DNA from: Thermohalobaculum xanthum
Lineage (GTDB): Bacteria > Pseudomonadota > Alphaproteobacteria > Rhodobacterales > Rhodobacteraceae
Direction of reading: 5' to 3'
Length of the DNA: 64,000 nt
Assembly: GCF_016623495.1 (NCBI RefSeq)
Contig: NZ_JAEHHL010000001.1
Coordinates: 434,001 to 498,000 of the forward strand
Below the pieces are notes generated by a model. The model worked only from the letters and a program-made list of their open reading frames with translations, made no database searches and was not told the origin of the DNA. The first letter of the stretch is position 1, and every line of letters starts with the position of its first letter. Of this stretch, positions 30,865-39,937 are shown piece after piece. A program made the translations under genes and the position numbers.

Positions 30865-32052
30865 TCAGCCTGCGGGCGCGCTCGCCTTCTCGGGCCTGGG
30901 GCCCGCGGCGATCATCTGCTCGAGCCGTGCGATCCCCTCGGCGATCTCGGTGCCGCTCCGAGCGAAGGAAAAGCGCACCGTCCCCGCCCCGCGCTCGGGG
31001 TCGAAATCGAGCCCCGGCGTCGCCGCGACGTCATGCTCGGCCAGCAGCCGGGCGCAGAACGCGCGGCTGTCCTCCCACCCCTCGGGCAGGCGCGCATAGG
31101 CATAGAAAGCGCCATCGGCGGGTGCGATGTCGCGAAATCCCAGCCGTTCGAGCGCCGGGATCAGGGCCGCGCGGTTGGCCCGGTACTGCGCAAGATGCCC
31201 CGCCACCTCGGCCTCGCCGTCGGCCGACATCGCCGCGAGGGCGGCGATCTGGCCCAGGTGCGGGGCGCAGATGAACAGGTTCTGCGCGAGGTTCTGGACC
31301 GTGCGCACCATGTCGTGCGGCACGACCATCCAGCCCACCCGCCAGCCGGTCATGGCGTGGAACTTCGAGAAGCTGTTGATCACCACCACCTCGTCGGTGA
31401 GCTCGAGGGCCGAGACCGCCGGCGCCTCGTAGGTGATGCCGTGATAGATCTCGTCCGAGATCAGCGGCGCGCCTGCCGCGTCGCAATACCCGATCAGCGC
31501 CGCCATCTCGTCGCGGTCGATCATCGTGCCGGTCGGATTCGCCGGGCTCGCGACCAGCAGCCCGTCGATCGGCCCGGCCTCGGCCAGTAACTCGGGCGTC
31601 GGCTGGAACCGCGTGGCCGGGCCCGCGGCAAGCCGGACCGGCGAAAGATCCAGCGCCTGCAGGATGTTGCGGTAGCAGGGATAGCCGGGATCGGCGATCG
31701 CCACGCGGGCGCCTGCATCGAACAGCGCAAGGAAAGAAAGCACGAAACCCGCCGACGACCCGGCGGTCACGACGATCCGCTCCGGATCGACCGAGACCCC
31801 GTAGCGCGCCATGTAGAGCCCTGACAGCGCCTCGCGCAGCCGCGGCAGGCCCAGGCCGCCGGTATAGCCAAGGCCCACCCCGTCCCGGATCGCACGCGCC
31901 ACCGCCTCGCGCGCGGCCTGCGGCGCGCCATGGGCGGGCTCGCCGACCTCGAGATGGATGACGTGGCGCCCCTCGGCCTCGGCCCGCCCGGCCTCGGCCA
32001 GAACATCCATGGCAATGAAGGGGGCGGTCTGGCTGCGGCGCGAGATCTTCAC
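30865..32052 (-). CDS. PLP-dependent class I/II aminotransferase
   Basis: A 395-residue fold-type I aminotransferase, cytoplasmic. Motifs: the LEVGEPAHG region near the N-terminus, GYTGGLGLPRLREA, the ASPANPTGTM substrate loop, the cofactor aspartate in ISDEIYHG, the Schiff-base lysine in SFSKFHAMTGWRVGW, and a C-terminal arginine in VRFSFAR. The exact substrate cannot be read; it resembles the aspartate/tyrosine/aromatic group and YfdZ-like enzymes. The GTG start is chosen because GAGGAG lies seven bases upstream; an ATG 24 bases earlier would add eight residues. It converges on rne. Confidence 0.88.
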   Translation of the reverse strand: MKISRRSQTAPFIAMDVLAEAGRAEAEGRHVIHLEVGEPAHGAPQAAREAVARAIRDGVGLGYTGGLGLPRLREALSGLYMARYGVSVDPERIVVTAGSSAGFVLSFLALFDAGARVAIADPGYPCYRNILQALDLSPVRLAAGPATRFQPTPELLAEAGPIDGLLVASPANPTGTMIDRDEMAALIGYCDAAGAPLISDEIYHGITYEAPAVSALELTDEVVVINSFSKFHAMTGWRVGWMVVPHDMVRTVQNLAQNLFICAPHLGQIAALAAMSADGEAEVAGHLAQYRANRAALIPALERLGFRDIAPADGAFYAYARLPEGWEDSRAFCARLLAEHDVAATPGLDFDPERGAGTVRFSFARSGTEIAEGIARLEQMIAAGPRPEKASAPAG

Positions 32053-32172
32053 GATGCCGTCTCCTCGGATGGACATTGACGGATCCGATCCCGATATTCG
32101 TTGTACCGGCGGCGGGCAAGGACAAACCCGGAGCCGCCGGGGGACAGGCCTGGACAGGCAGGGGAAGGACAC

Positions 32173-33519
32173 GTGACACGCAGAGCATCGCGCCTGGCGC
32201 GCCTCACGGCCGCCGCGGTGATCGGACTGGGGGCGACGCTCCCGAACCTTGCCCATGCATTCGGCCTGATCCGCGACGCCGAGATCGAGCGGACCCTGGC
32301 GGACATGTCGGCACCGGTGTTTTCGGCCGCCGGCCTCAGCCCGGCGACGATCGACATCTACATCATCAACGACCCCAGCCTGAACGCCTTCGTGGCGGGC
32401 GGGCGCAACGTCTTCCTGCACACGGGCCTTCTCGTCCAGCTTGGCACGCCCGAGGAACTCATCGGCGTGATCGCGCATGAAACCGGCCACATCGCCGGCG
32501 GCCACCTCACGCGGCGCATGATCAATCTGCGCAACGCACAGGGCCCGGCGCTGATCGGGCTGCTGCTTGGCATCGCCGCGGCGGCAGCCGCGGGCTCGGG
32601 CGATGCGGGCGCTGCCATCGCGGCGGGCAGCCAGAGCCTGATCACCCGCAACCTCCTGCGCTTCAACCGGGGCGAGGAGGCCGCAGCCGACCAGGCCGCG
32701 CTCGACTACATGGCGCGCGCCCGCGTCAATCCCGAGGGGATGCTCAAGGTTCTCGAGCGGTTCCGCGGGCAGGAGGTGCTCAGCGTCGGCAACCTCGACC
32801 CATACACCCTGACCCACCCGCTCTCGACCCAGCGCATGCAGCTGATCGAGCGCGAGGTGGCGGAGAGCAAGGGCCGCAGTTATCCCTCCGATCCCGAGCG
32901 CGACTACTGGCACGGGCGGATGCGAGCCAAGCTCGAAGGCTTCCTCTCGAACCCGCAGCGCGTGCTCGACAAGTACGAGAACGCCGAGGAAACCGAGCAG
33001 GTGCTCTATGCCAAGGCAGTCGCCTACCATCGCCTGCCCGACCAGGCCAAGGCGCTCGCGGCCATGGACCGCCTGCTCGCCTTGCGGCCGAACGACCCCT
33101 TCTACCTGGAACTGAAGGGTCAGCTCCTGTTCGAGCAGGCCCACCCCGAGGAGGCCGTCAGCTATTACCGCAAGGCGGTCGCGGCTGCACCCGATGAACC
33201 CCTGCTGAAGGCGGGGCTCGGGCGCGTGCTGATCGCGCTCAACACCAAGGCGACCGATGCCGAGGCGCTGAAGGTGCTCGAATCTGCCCGGCGCGACGAC
33301 CCCGGCGACCCCTCGATGCTGCGCGATCTCGCGATCGCCTACAGCCGCGCGGGCAACGACGGCATGGCGGCGCTGGTGACGGCCGAGCGCTTCGCCCTGA
33401 ACGGCGACCGCAAGGATGCGGCGCTTCACGCCCGCCGCGCATCCACTATACTCCCGCAAGGCTCGCCCGGCTGGTTGCGGGCGCAAGACATCGTCGCCTT
33501 GGCGGACGAGAAGGATTGA
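32173..33519 (+). CDS. periplasmic M48 metalloprotease with TPR repeats (BepA-like)
   Basis: A 448-residue protein with an N-terminal signal peptide (cleavage near LAHA). The zinc protease motif HETGHIAGGH (HExxH) lies near residue 105, with the third ligand region NRGEEAAADQAALDY downstream. The C-terminal half holds helical TPR-like repeats (for example LELKGQLLFEQAHPEEAVSYY). This layout matches BepA/YfgC, which cleaves or helps assemble outer-membrane LptD. The start is GTG at 32173 with a purine-rich ribosome-binding site. A DsbA-like gene follows, fitting an envelope-folding role. Confidence 0.88.
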   Translation: MTRRASRLARLTAAAVIGLGATLPNLAHAFGLIRDAEIERTLADMSAPVFSAAGLSPATIDIYIINDPSLNAFVAGGRNVFLHTGLLVQLGTPEELIGVIAHETGHIAGGHLTRRMINLRNAQGPALIGLLLGIAAAAAAGSGDAGAAIAAGSQSLITRNLLRFNRGEEAAADQAALDYMARARVNPEGMLKVLERFRGQEVLSVGNLDPYTLTHPLSTQRMQLIEREVAESKGRSYPSDPERDYWHGRMRAKLEGFLSNPQRVLDKYENAEETEQVLYAKAVAYHRLPDQAKALAAMDRLLALRPNDPFYLELKGQLLFEQAHPEEAVSYYRKAVAAAPDEPLLKAGLGRVLIALNTKATDAEALKVLESARRDDPGDPSMLRDLAIAYSRAGNDGMAALVTAERFALNGDRKDAALHARRASTILPQGSPGWLRAQDIVALADEKD

Positions 33520-33582
33520 CCACTCGGGCGCCCGGTGCACTGTCGCGCCAGCCCATCGAGGACCGGAAAGGAGAACGACCCC

Positions 33583-34356
33583 ATGAAGCGCCTCACCGCA
33601 AGCCTGGCAGTCGCAGCCGCGATCACCCTGCCCGCGCTGCCCGCCAGTGCCCAGGAGGCCGGCCTCGATTTCCGCGGGATGAACGTCGAGGAGCGCGCCG
33701 CCTTTGGCGAAGCCGTGCGCGCCTATCTTCTCGAGAATCCCGAGGTGATCTACGACGCCATCCGGATCCTCGAGCAGCGACGCAACGCCGCCGCCGCCAG
33801 CGCCGACCGCGACCTGGTGATCGCGCATTCCGGCGCCTTGTTCGACGACGGGCATTCCTGGGTCGGCGGCAACCCTGACGGCGACGTGACGATCGTCGAG
33901 TTCTCGGATTACCGCTGCGGCTATTGCAAGCGGGCGCACCCGCATGTCCAGGCCGTGCTCGAGGCCGATCCGAACGTCCGGCTGATCGTCAAGGAATTCC
34001 CCATCCTCGGCCCCGATTCGGTCGCCGCGGCGCGCATGGCCATGGCGGCGCTCGAGCTTGACCCCGAGAAGTACGAAGACCTCAACCACGAGCTCATGGA
34101 ATTCCAGGGCAATCTGACCGAGGCCGCCGCCTACCGCATCGCCGCCGATGCCGGCTACGACCTGACCGAACTCAAGGAGCGCGCCGCAAGTGAAGCGGTG
34201 ACCGAGAAGATCGGCGCCAACCACGAGCTTGCCGACGCACTGGGGATCCAGGGCACTCCCAGCTTCATCATCGGCGGCGAGATCGTGCGCGGCTATGTCG
34301 AGGCCGACGCGATGCTCGCGGCCGTCGACCGCGCGCGCGCAAGCGCCGCCAACTGA
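33583..34356 (+). CDS. DsbA-family periplasmic thiol-disulfide oxidoreductase
   Basis: A 257-residue protein with a clear signal peptide (AAAITLPALPASAQ). A helical N-terminal region (about 30-75) precedes the thioredoxin fold, with the redox pair C112-G-Y-C115 and the cis-proline in QGTPSFIIGG. It is like the DsbA_2/Com1-type group rather than classical DsbA; such proteins oxidise or isomerise secreted proteins. It follows the M48 protease gene by 63 bases and AAGGAG precedes the ATG. Confidence 0.9.
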   Translation: MKRLTASLAVAAAITLPALPASAQEAGLDFRGMNVEERAAFGEAVRAYLLENPEVIYDAIRILEQRRNAAAASADRDLVIAHSGALFDDGHSWVGGNPDGDVTIVEFSDYRCGYCKRAHPHVQAVLEADPNVRLIVKEFPILGPDSVAAARMAMAALELDPEKYEDLNHELMEFQGNLTEAAAYRIAADAGYDLTELKERAASEAVTEKIGANHELADALGIQGTPSFIIGGEIVRGYVEADAMLAAVDRARASAAN

Positions 34357-34362
34357 GCGGCC

Positions 34363-34429
34363 GGGCCGCCTGCGCAAGGCGCGCGGGCGGCCCCCAATGC
34401 CTTTGACGCGCGCCGCCTTTCGGTATAAC
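34363..34429 (+). promoter_or_regulatory. hairpin after dsbA-like gene and candidate accB promoter
   Basis: GGGCCGCC (34363-34370) pairs with GGCGGCCC (34386-34393), enclosing a smaller GCGC-AAG-GCGC hairpin; it has no U tract, so it is a weak terminator. It is followed by TTTGAC (34402-34407), a 16-base spacer and TATAAC (34424-34429), a likely promoter for accBC about 155 bases ahead of accB. Confidence 0.45.
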
Positions 34430-34584
34430 CCCACTCTCTGCCCCACGGGGCCCGTGTGCATTCCCGCCCATGCCTTGCATGGCAGCGGGACCGCGCGCTC
34501 CGGGCGGGCAAAGGCACGGCGACGCATCGCGCAGCATCCCTCGCGCAGTGACGGCGCCGGCCTCCGAGGCGCACGGGAGGACCG

Positions 34585-35076
34585 ATGAGCAAGAGTACCG
34601 AGGACGATGTTGCCTTCATTCGCGCGCTGGCCCAGTTGCTGCGCGATTCCGACCTGACCGAGATCGAGGTCGAACGCGAGTATGGCGAGGACGACGAGAT
34701 GAAGGTCCGGCTCTCGCGTGCCGCGCCTCAGGTCGTCCATGCGGCGCCGGCCCCGCAGATCGTTCACGCCCCGGCCCCCGCCCCCGCGGCGCAGCCGGCG
34801 GTGCCCCCCGCACCGGCCCCGCAGGCCGATGCCGGCCCGCATCCCGGGACGGTGGCCTCGCCCATGGTCGGCACTGTCTACCTCGCCAGCGAGCCCGGCT
34901 CGGCGCCCTTCGTCCAGGTGGGCGACACCGTGACCGAGGGTCAGACGCTGCTCATCATCGAGGCGATGAAGACGATGAACCAGATCCCCGCGCCCCGCGC
35001 GGGCAAGGTCGTCAAGGTCCTCGTGGCGAATGCCGAACCGGTCGAGTTCGGCGCGCCGCTGATGATCATCGAGTGA
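34585..35076 (+). CDS. accB: biotin carboxyl carrier protein of acetyl-CoA carboxylase
   Basis: A 163-residue carrier that shuttles carboxylated biotin for malonyl-CoA formation, the first step of fatty-acid synthesis. A helical N-terminal domain is followed by an Ala/Pro-rich linker (about 47-85) and the biotinyl domain (86-163), in which Lys129 of EAMKTMNQI is the biotinylated residue. The thumb segment is present as [13 protein letters not shown]. It is 13 bases upstream of accC, a nearly universal pair. Confidence 0.97.
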   Translation: MSKSTEDDVAFIRALAQLLRDSDLTEIEVEREYGEDDEMKVRLSRAAPQVVHAAPAPQIVHAPAPAPAAQPAVPPAPAPQADAGPHPGTVASPMVGTVYLASEPGSAPFVQVGDTVTEGQTLLIIEAMKTMNQIPAPRAGKVVKVLVANAEPVEFGAPLMIIE

Positions 35077-35089
35077 GCGGGGCGGAGCC

Positions 35090-36436
35090 TTGTTCAAGAA
35101 GATCCTGATTGCGAACCGCGGCGAGATCGCGCTCCGCGTCGTGCGCGCGGCGCGCGAGATGGGCATCCAGACCGTCGCGATCCACTCGACGGCCGATGCC
35201 GACGCCATGCATGTCCGCCTCGCGGACGAAAGCGTCTGCGTGGGGCCGCCGCCGGGCTTGCAGAGCTACCTCAACCAGCCCGCGATCCTGACGGCCTGCG
35301 AGATCACCGGCGCCGAGGCGGTGCATCCCGGCTACGGCTTCTTGTCCGAGAACGCGGGCTTCGCCCAGATGGTCGAGGAGCACGGGCTCACCTTCATCGG
35401 TCCCAGCTCCGAGCATATCCGGCTGATGGGCGACAAGATCGCGGCCAAGGAGACGATGCTGCGTCTCGGCGTGCCCTGCGTGCCAGGGTCCGAGGGCGGC
35501 GTCGCCACGGTCGACGAGGCCCGCAAGATCGCCGAGGAGATCGGCTACCCGGTGCTGGTCAAGGCCGCAGCCGGCGGTGGCGGACGCGGCATGAAGGTCG
35601 CCAAGACCGCCGCAGAGCTCCCCGCCGCCTTCAGCCAGGCGCGGTCCGAGGCCAAGGCCGCCTTCGGCGATGACGCCGTCTATCTCGAGAAATACCTGAC
35701 GCTTCCCCGGCACATCGAGATCCAGGTGCTCGGCGACGGCCGAGGCAATGCCGTGCATCTCGGCGAGCGCGACTGCTCGCTCCAGCGCCGGCATCAGAAG
35801 GTGCTCGAGGAGGCGCCCTCGCCCGTGATCGACGCCGCGACCCGCGCAAGGATCGGCGAGACCTGCGCCAAGGCGATCGCCGAGATGGGCTATCGCGGCG
35901 TCGGCACCATCGAGTTCCTGTTCGAGAACGACGAGTTCTACTTCATCGAGATGAACACTCGCCTGCAGGTCGAGCACCCCGTGACCGAGATGGTCTACGG
36001 CATCGACCTCGTGGTCGAGCAGCTTCGCGTCGCCGCGGGCGAGGGCCTCTCGGTCACGCAGGACGAGCTCGTGCCCAATGGCCACGCCATCGAAGTGCGG
36101 ATCAACGCCGAGCGCGTGCCCAGCTTCTCGCCCTGCCCCGGCCTTGTCGCCGCCTATCACGCGCCGGGCGGCTATGGCGTGCGCATGGATTCGGCCCTCT
36201 ATTCCGGCTACCGGGTGCCGCCCTACTACGACAGCCTGATCGGCAAGCTGATCGTGCACGGCGCCACGCGCGAGGTCGCGATCCAGCGGCTGAAGCGAGC
36301 GCTTGGCGAACTCGTCGTCGATGGCATCGACACGACCGCGCCGCTGTTCCGCGAACTGCTCGAGACGCCGAGCGTGCAGCAAGGCGCCTACAACATTCAC
36401 TGGCTCGAGGAATGGCTGAAACGCGAGATGACATGA
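35090..36436 (+). CDS. accC: biotin carboxylase subunit of acetyl-CoA carboxylase
   Basis: A 448-residue ATP-grasp enzyme that carboxylates biotin on AccB using bicarbonate and ATP. Visible motifs: [12 protein letters not shown] at the N-terminus, [11 protein letters not shown], the glycine-rich ATP lid [34 protein letters not shown] and the metal and catalytic [14 protein letters not shown]. The length equals E. coli AccC. It starts at TTG (35090) with GGCGGAG just before it; no nearby ATG fits the family start. Confidence 0.97.
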   Translation: MFKKILIANRGEIALRVVRAAREMGIQTVAIHSTADADAMHVRLADESVCVGPPPGLQSYLNQPAILTACEITGAEAVHPGYGFLSENAGFAQMVEEHGLTFIGPSSEHIRLMGDKIAAKETMLRLGVPCVPGSEGGVATVDEARKIAEEIGYPVLVKAAAGGGGRGMKVAKTAAELPAAFSQARSEAKAAFGDDAVYLEKYLTLPRHIEIQVLGDGRGNAVHLGERDCSLQRRHQKVLEEAPSPVIDAATRARIGETCAKAIAEMGYRGVGTIEFLFENDEFYFIEMNTRLQVEHPVTEMVYGIDLVVEQLRVAAGEGLSVTQDELVPNGHAIEVRINAERVPSFSPCPGLVAAYHAPGGYGVRMDSALYSGYRVPPYYDSLIGKLIVHGATREVAIQRLKRALGELVVDGIDTTAPLFRELLETPSVQQGAYNIHWLEEWLKREMT

Positions 36437-36503
36437 TCTCGCTCAAGGCGCAGCGCATTCGTGGAGCCTAATTTCGGCGTATTCCTGCGTTAGGGTTCCG
36501 CTG

Positions 36504-37163
36504 ATGAAGGACCACGACCCGCAATCGCCCGAGATTACCCCGGCACTCCTGCTGCGTGCCTACGAGGCCGGCGTGTTTCCCATGGCCGATTCGGCCGATG
36601 CCGACGAGCTTTTCTGGGTCGAGCCCCGCCAGCGCGGGATCATCCCGCTCGACGGCTTTCACCTCTCGCGCAGCCTGCGCCGCCGGATCCGGCGCGGCGG
36701 TTACGTGGTCACCGTGGATCACGCCTTTCCGGCCGTGCTCGCCGCCTGCGCCGACCGGCCCGAGACATGGATCAACCGGCCGATCCGAAATCTCTATGCC
36801 GCGCTCTTCGAGATGAGACACGCCCATTCCGTCGAGATCTGGATGGATGGCGAGCTTGCGGGCGGCCTCTACGGGGTCAGCCGGGGCGGCGCCTTCTTCG
36901 GCGAGAGCATGTTCTCCCGCCGCACCGATGGCTCGAAGCTCGCGCTTGCCCATCTCGTGGCGCGCCTGAGGGCCGGCGGCTACACGCTGCTCGACACGCA
37001 GTTCCTGACGCCGCATCTCGAAAGCCTCGGCGCGATCAGCATCTCGCGTGCCGTGTATCTGCGGCTGCTCGACGAGGCGGTCAGTCAGCGGGCCGACTTC
37101 TACGGCTTCTCGGCCGACGCCGACCCCGGCACGGTCGTGCAGTGGATCAGCCAGACGTCGTAA
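36504..37163 (+). CDS. aat: leucyl/phenylalanyl-tRNA--protein transferase
   Basis: A 219-residue enzyme that adds leucine or phenylalanine to proteins with N-terminal lysine or arginine, marking them for ClpS-ClpAP degradation (N-end rule). Motifs: LLRAYEAGVFPM, the PRQRGIIPLD stretch, GGLYGVSRGGAFFGESMF and LLDTQFLTPHLESLG, all characteristic. The 3' end overlaps the convergent DUF2155 gene by 64 bases. It follows accC after 67 bases and may share its transcript. Confidence 0.96.
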   Translation: MKDHDPQSPEITPALLLRAYEAGVFPMADSADADELFWVEPRQRGIIPLDGFHLSRSLRRRIRRGGYVVTVDHAFPAVLAACADRPETWINRPIRNLYAALFEMRHAHSVEIWMDGELAGGLYGVSRGGAFFGESMFSRRTDGSKLALAHLVARLRAGGYTLLDTQFLTPHLESLGAISISRAVYLRLLDEAVSQRADFYGFSADADPGTVVQWISQTS

Positions 37164-37987
37164 CGCGGGTGATCCATCGCCGAGAGCGCGGGGCTGTCCG
37201 CGAACATCCATCCCGAGAAAACCGGAGGCTCGTCCGGGTGCTTCGTGTCCCACACCCGCAGGAACGCGATGTGGTTGGAGGTGGTGCCGTCGGACGGCAG
37301 GCGGCATTCGACCAGCGCGACGCGCAGTCGATCGACCTCGGTCTCGGCGCCGGCCGTCAGGTCGAAGGTGCTGATCTCGCCCGTCAGCTTGTCGAGTTGG
37401 CGCAGCGTGGCGCCCGGCGCGTCGATCCGCGAGACCGGGTCGATCAGCTGCGGCGACTGCGGACCCAGCGTGGTCCCCGTCCCCGGCGGCGCGCGCTTGA
37501 AGAGGTCGGTAGCCGGCGCTTCCTCGGACTCGGGCGGGACGATCGTCGTCGCGGCACCGACGGCGACACCGCCTTCGCCCACCGTGCCGGGCGCGCCCTG
37601 CGGCGCCGTGCCGTCCGACGGGGCAACAGCCTCCGCGGCGGCACCATCGGGCCCGGCTCCCTCGGTCGCTGCGCCTTGCCCCGGCGTAACCACCTCAACC
37701 GCCGCGCCCTCGCCTGAGGGGGCCTCACCCAATGCGCCCTGCCCTGGCGTGACGCCTGGTTCCTGAACCCCGGGCGCCGCGGTTTGCGGCGGCGTCGCCA
37801 CCGTCACGCCCTCGGGCAGGCTCGGGCGGGTCTCGGGGCCAACAATGGTCCCGCCGGGCAGCCGCGGCCGCAGCGGCTCGAGCGGCGCGGTCTCGATCGT
37901 CGAACCCTGATCCTGCGCCGCGGCATGCCACGCCGGACCGGCAAGACCGGCCGTCAGAATCGCGGCGATGAAAAGGGTGCTGCGCAT
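37100..37987 (-). CDS. DUF2155 secreted protein with long low-complexity linker
   Basis: A 295-residue exported protein. A signal peptide (MRSTLFIAAILTAGLAG, cleavage near HAAAQ) is followed by about 135 residues of Pro/Gly/Ala/Glu-rich repeats including two GVTPGQGA/VVTPGQGA units. The C-terminal DUF2155 domain (about 190-295) contains LDKLTGEISTFDL, the cysteine in LVECRLP, FSGWMFADSPALSAMDHPRYDVW and a second cysteine in LIHC. Function is unknown; the domain is commonly encoded next to NDUFA12 in this lineage. It is the last gene of the NDUFA12-mlaD-methyltransferase run and runs into aat. Confidence 0.85.
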   Translation of the reverse strand: MRSTLFIAAILTAGLAGPAWHAAAQDQGSTIETAPLEPLRPRLPGGTIVGPETRPSLPEGVTVATPPQTAAPGVQEPGVTPGQGALGEAPSGEGAAVEVVTPGQGAATEGAGPDGAAAEAVAPSDGTAPQGAPGTVGEGGVAVGAATTIVPPESEEAPATDLFKRAPPGTGTTLGPQSPQLIDPVSRIDAPGATLRQLDKLTGEISTFDLTAGAETEVDRLRVALVECRLPSDGTTSNHIAFLRVWDTKHPDEPPVFSGWMFADSPALSAMDHPRYDVWLIHCTTVPGSASAEKP

Positions 37988-37997
37988 CGGCCTTGTC

Positions 37998-38786
37998 CTA
38001 GCGCAGCCGGGCGCGGAAGCGCAATCGCACATAATCGGCACGCCAGTTCCCGGCCTGGTCGCGCAGGGCCGGCGCCAGCAGCGCTCCGATGCGGGCGGCC
38101 GCCTCGGTGCGTTCCGCCTCGGGCAGCAGCCGCAGCGCCGGCGCCGCAAGCGTCGCAAGCCACGCCTCGATCCCGGCGGTGACCGGGGTCGGCCGCGGGA
38201 TCAGCGCGATCTCCTCGACCGCGAAGCCGCCTGCCTCGAGCCGGGCGCGATGCTCGGCATCCGTCGGAAAGTACCAGATCTGGTCCAGGGTGGTGTCGAT
38301 CCCGTAATCGCGCGAGAGCACCGCGATGATCGCCGTCCGGATCGCCGCGACGTTCCCGGCGCCGCCGAACTCGGCCACGAAGCGCCCGCCGGGCCTCAGC
38401 GCCCGCGCGACCCCCGCGATCACGGCGTCGGGCCGGGTCATCCAGTGCATCGCCGCATTCGAGAAGACCGCGTCGAAGGCCGCGTCGAACGGCAGCGCAT
38501 GTGCATCCGCCAGCCGCGCATCCACGCCGCGCGCCTGCGCCGCCGCGACCATGTCGGGCGAGGCATCGACCCCCACGACCCGCGCACCGGCCTCGGCCAG
38601 CCGCTGGCTCAGAACGCCATCGCCGCAGCCCAGGTCCAGGATTTCCTCGCCCGGTCGCGGGTCGAGGAGTTGCACCACCGGCGCGCCCAGGTCCGAGACG
38701 AAGCGGGCGTTGCGGGCATAGTCCCCGGCTGACCAGGCGTCCTCCCGCCCCGGCTCGCGCGCGGTGTCGGACCCGCCGGAGTTCAC
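37998..38786 (-). CDS. class I SAM-dependent methyltransferase
   Basis: A 262-residue methyltransferase with the SAM-binding glycine motif ILDLGCGDG near residue 48, the acidic ribose-contact VVGVDASPDM and motif IV FDAVFSNAAMHW. Sequence and length resemble the trans-aconitate/Tam-like and UbiE-like generic group; the substrate cannot be inferred. Its start overlaps the mlaD stop by four bases (ATGA) and the next gene, DUF2155, lies 10 bases after, so it is embedded in this operon. Confidence 0.85.
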   Translation of the reverse strand: MNSGGSDTAREPGREDAWSAGDYARNARFVSDLGAPVVQLLDPRPGEEILDLGCGDGVLSQRLAEAGARVVGVDASPDMVAAAQARGVDARLADAHALPFDAAFDAVFSNAAMHWMTRPDAVIAGVARALRPGGRFVAEFGGAGNVAAIRTAIIAVLSRDYGIDTTLDQIWYFPTDAEHRARLEAGGFAVEEIALIPRPTPVTAGIEAWLATLAAPALRLLPEAERTEAAARIGALLAPALRDQAGNWRADYVRLRFRARLR

Positions 38787-39235
38787 TCGCTGGACTGCCC
38801 GTGGATGAAGCGACCGATCAGGTCGCCGACCGAGACCGAGCTTTGCGTGTTCACCAGCTCGTCGCCATCGGCGAGCATGAACTCCGCCCCGCCCGGGTCG
38901 ATCGCGATATAGGAATCGCCCAGCAGGCTCGCCGAGGTGATCTTGGCGACCGAGTCCTCGGGGACCTCGATCCCCTCACGCAGGTTCAGCGTGAGTTTTG
39001 CGAAATAAGTCTTTGTATTGAGCTCCATATTCGTGATCGATCCGACCTTGACGCCGGCGATCCGAACATCACCCCCAACCGCGATTCCCTCGGCCTTGCG
39101 GAAGTTCGCGACGACGCGGTACCCGTCGCCCTTGTTCAGGCCCAGGTCCGCGGTGTTCGCGGCATAGACCAGGAACCCCCCGGCCACGGCCAGGACGATC
39201 GCGCCGATCAGCGTCTCGGCCGTGTTGCTTGCCAT
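38783..39235 (-). CDS. mlaD: MlaD-type MCE-domain lipid transport protein
   Basis: A 150-residue inner-membrane-anchored periplasmic protein. One N-terminal transmembrane segment (about 8-28, ETLIGAIVLAVAGGFLVY) is followed by a single MCE domain (about 38-115) with VGGDVRIAGVKVGSI and SASLLGDSYIAIDPG. MlaD forms the hexameric ring of the Mla retrograde phospholipid transporter. No mlaE or mlaF lies in the window; in this lineage mlaD is commonly detached and paired with NDUFA12, as here with a 5-base gap. Confidence 0.9.
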   Translation of the reverse strand: MASNTAETLIGAIVLAVAGGFLVYAANTADLGLNKGDGYRVVANFRKAEGIAVGGDVRIAGVKVGSITNMELNTKTYFAKLTLNLREGIEVPEDSVAKITSASLLGDSYIAIDPGGAEFMLADGDELVNTQSSVSVGDLIGRFIHGQSSE

Positions 39236-39240
39236 GCCGG

Positions 39241-39621
39241 TTACTCGGGTTGCCAGGCTTCGTAGTCGCCGGTCGCGCGCGGGCGGCTTGCTGCCGTCAG
39301 GACGCTTCCGGGCGGGCGATAGGCCTCGGCCGAGCCGGTCATGTTCGGCACATGCGGCTTCTCCCAGGCCTTCCTGGGCAGCGGCGTGCTCGACGGGGCG
39401 TCGTCGAATGTGTGGTGCAGCCAGCCATGCCAGTCGGGCGAGACGCGGCTCGCCTCGGCCTCGCCATTGTAGATCACCCAGCGGCGCTTGCCGTCGCGGC
39501 TCTGGTAGAAGCGGTTGCCCGCCTCGTCCTCGCCCACCAGCTGCCCGTTGCGCGCGGTATAGACCCGCGTGCCCAGGGTCTGGCCGTTCCACCAGGTGAA
39601 GATCTGGCTGAGTATGCTCAT
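39241..39621 (-). CDS. NADH:ubiquinone oxidoreductase accessory subunit NDUFA12
   Basis: A 126-residue homologue of the mitochondrial complex I subunit NDUFA12 (B17.2). The family core is clear: [11 protein letters not shown] at the N-terminus, [19 protein letters not shown] in the middle, [13 protein letters not shown] and [12 protein letters not shown] towards the end. It is an accessory subunit of the peripheral arm in alphaproteobacterial complex I. It is the first gene of a minus-strand operon and lies divergent from the FadL-type porin. Confidence 0.93.
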   Translation of the reverse strand: MSILSQIFTWWNGQTLGTRVYTARNGQLVGEDEAGNRFYQSRDGKRRWVIYNGEAEASRVSPDWHGWLHHTFDDAPSSTPLPRKAWEKPHVPNMTGSAEAYRPPGSVLTAASRPRATGDYEAWQPE

Positions 39622-39829
39622 GCGACTCGTTCCCTTCGATGCGGCGCGATAATGGCGCGGGCGCCGGGATACGTCCAGTGCCCCGGCAAGCCGGTGCCGC
39701 TTGGCCGCAGGCCCACGCCGCGACTCGCTCGCCGTCACTGTTTCATTACTGCACCGTCACGGGATCGTTTCGGTCGTCAGCGGCACGTTCTCCCGAATTC
39801 GGTCCCCTTTCCGCAACGTCACGTCTTGC

Positions 39830-39843
39830 TTACGCGCGCGTAA
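39830..39843. promoter_or_regulatory. perfect 14-base palindrome in the NDUFA12-FadL divergent gap
   Basis: TTACGCGCGCGTAA is a perfect palindrome in the 316-base gap 39622-39937. It is 94 bases before the porin start and about 210 before the NDUFA12 start. Nearby GTAACG (39865 area) repeats one half-site. No firm promoter hexamers were found in this gap. It may be an operator for the porin gene. Confidence 0.35.
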
Positions 39844-39937
39844 CCCACCATTGAGCGGCCCCGGCGTAACGCGGCGCGAGAAATGCAACCGCGAGCGCCG
39901 AAAGGCGAGGACGACACCAGGACTGACGAGGATTCGC

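Noticed and set aside
30865-35208. A continuous minus-strand reading frame of more than 1,400 codons across the M48, DsbA-like and accB genes
   Set aside because: Only the part 30865-32052 is the aminotransferase. The rest is an accidental open frame antisense to well-supported genes in GC-rich DNA.
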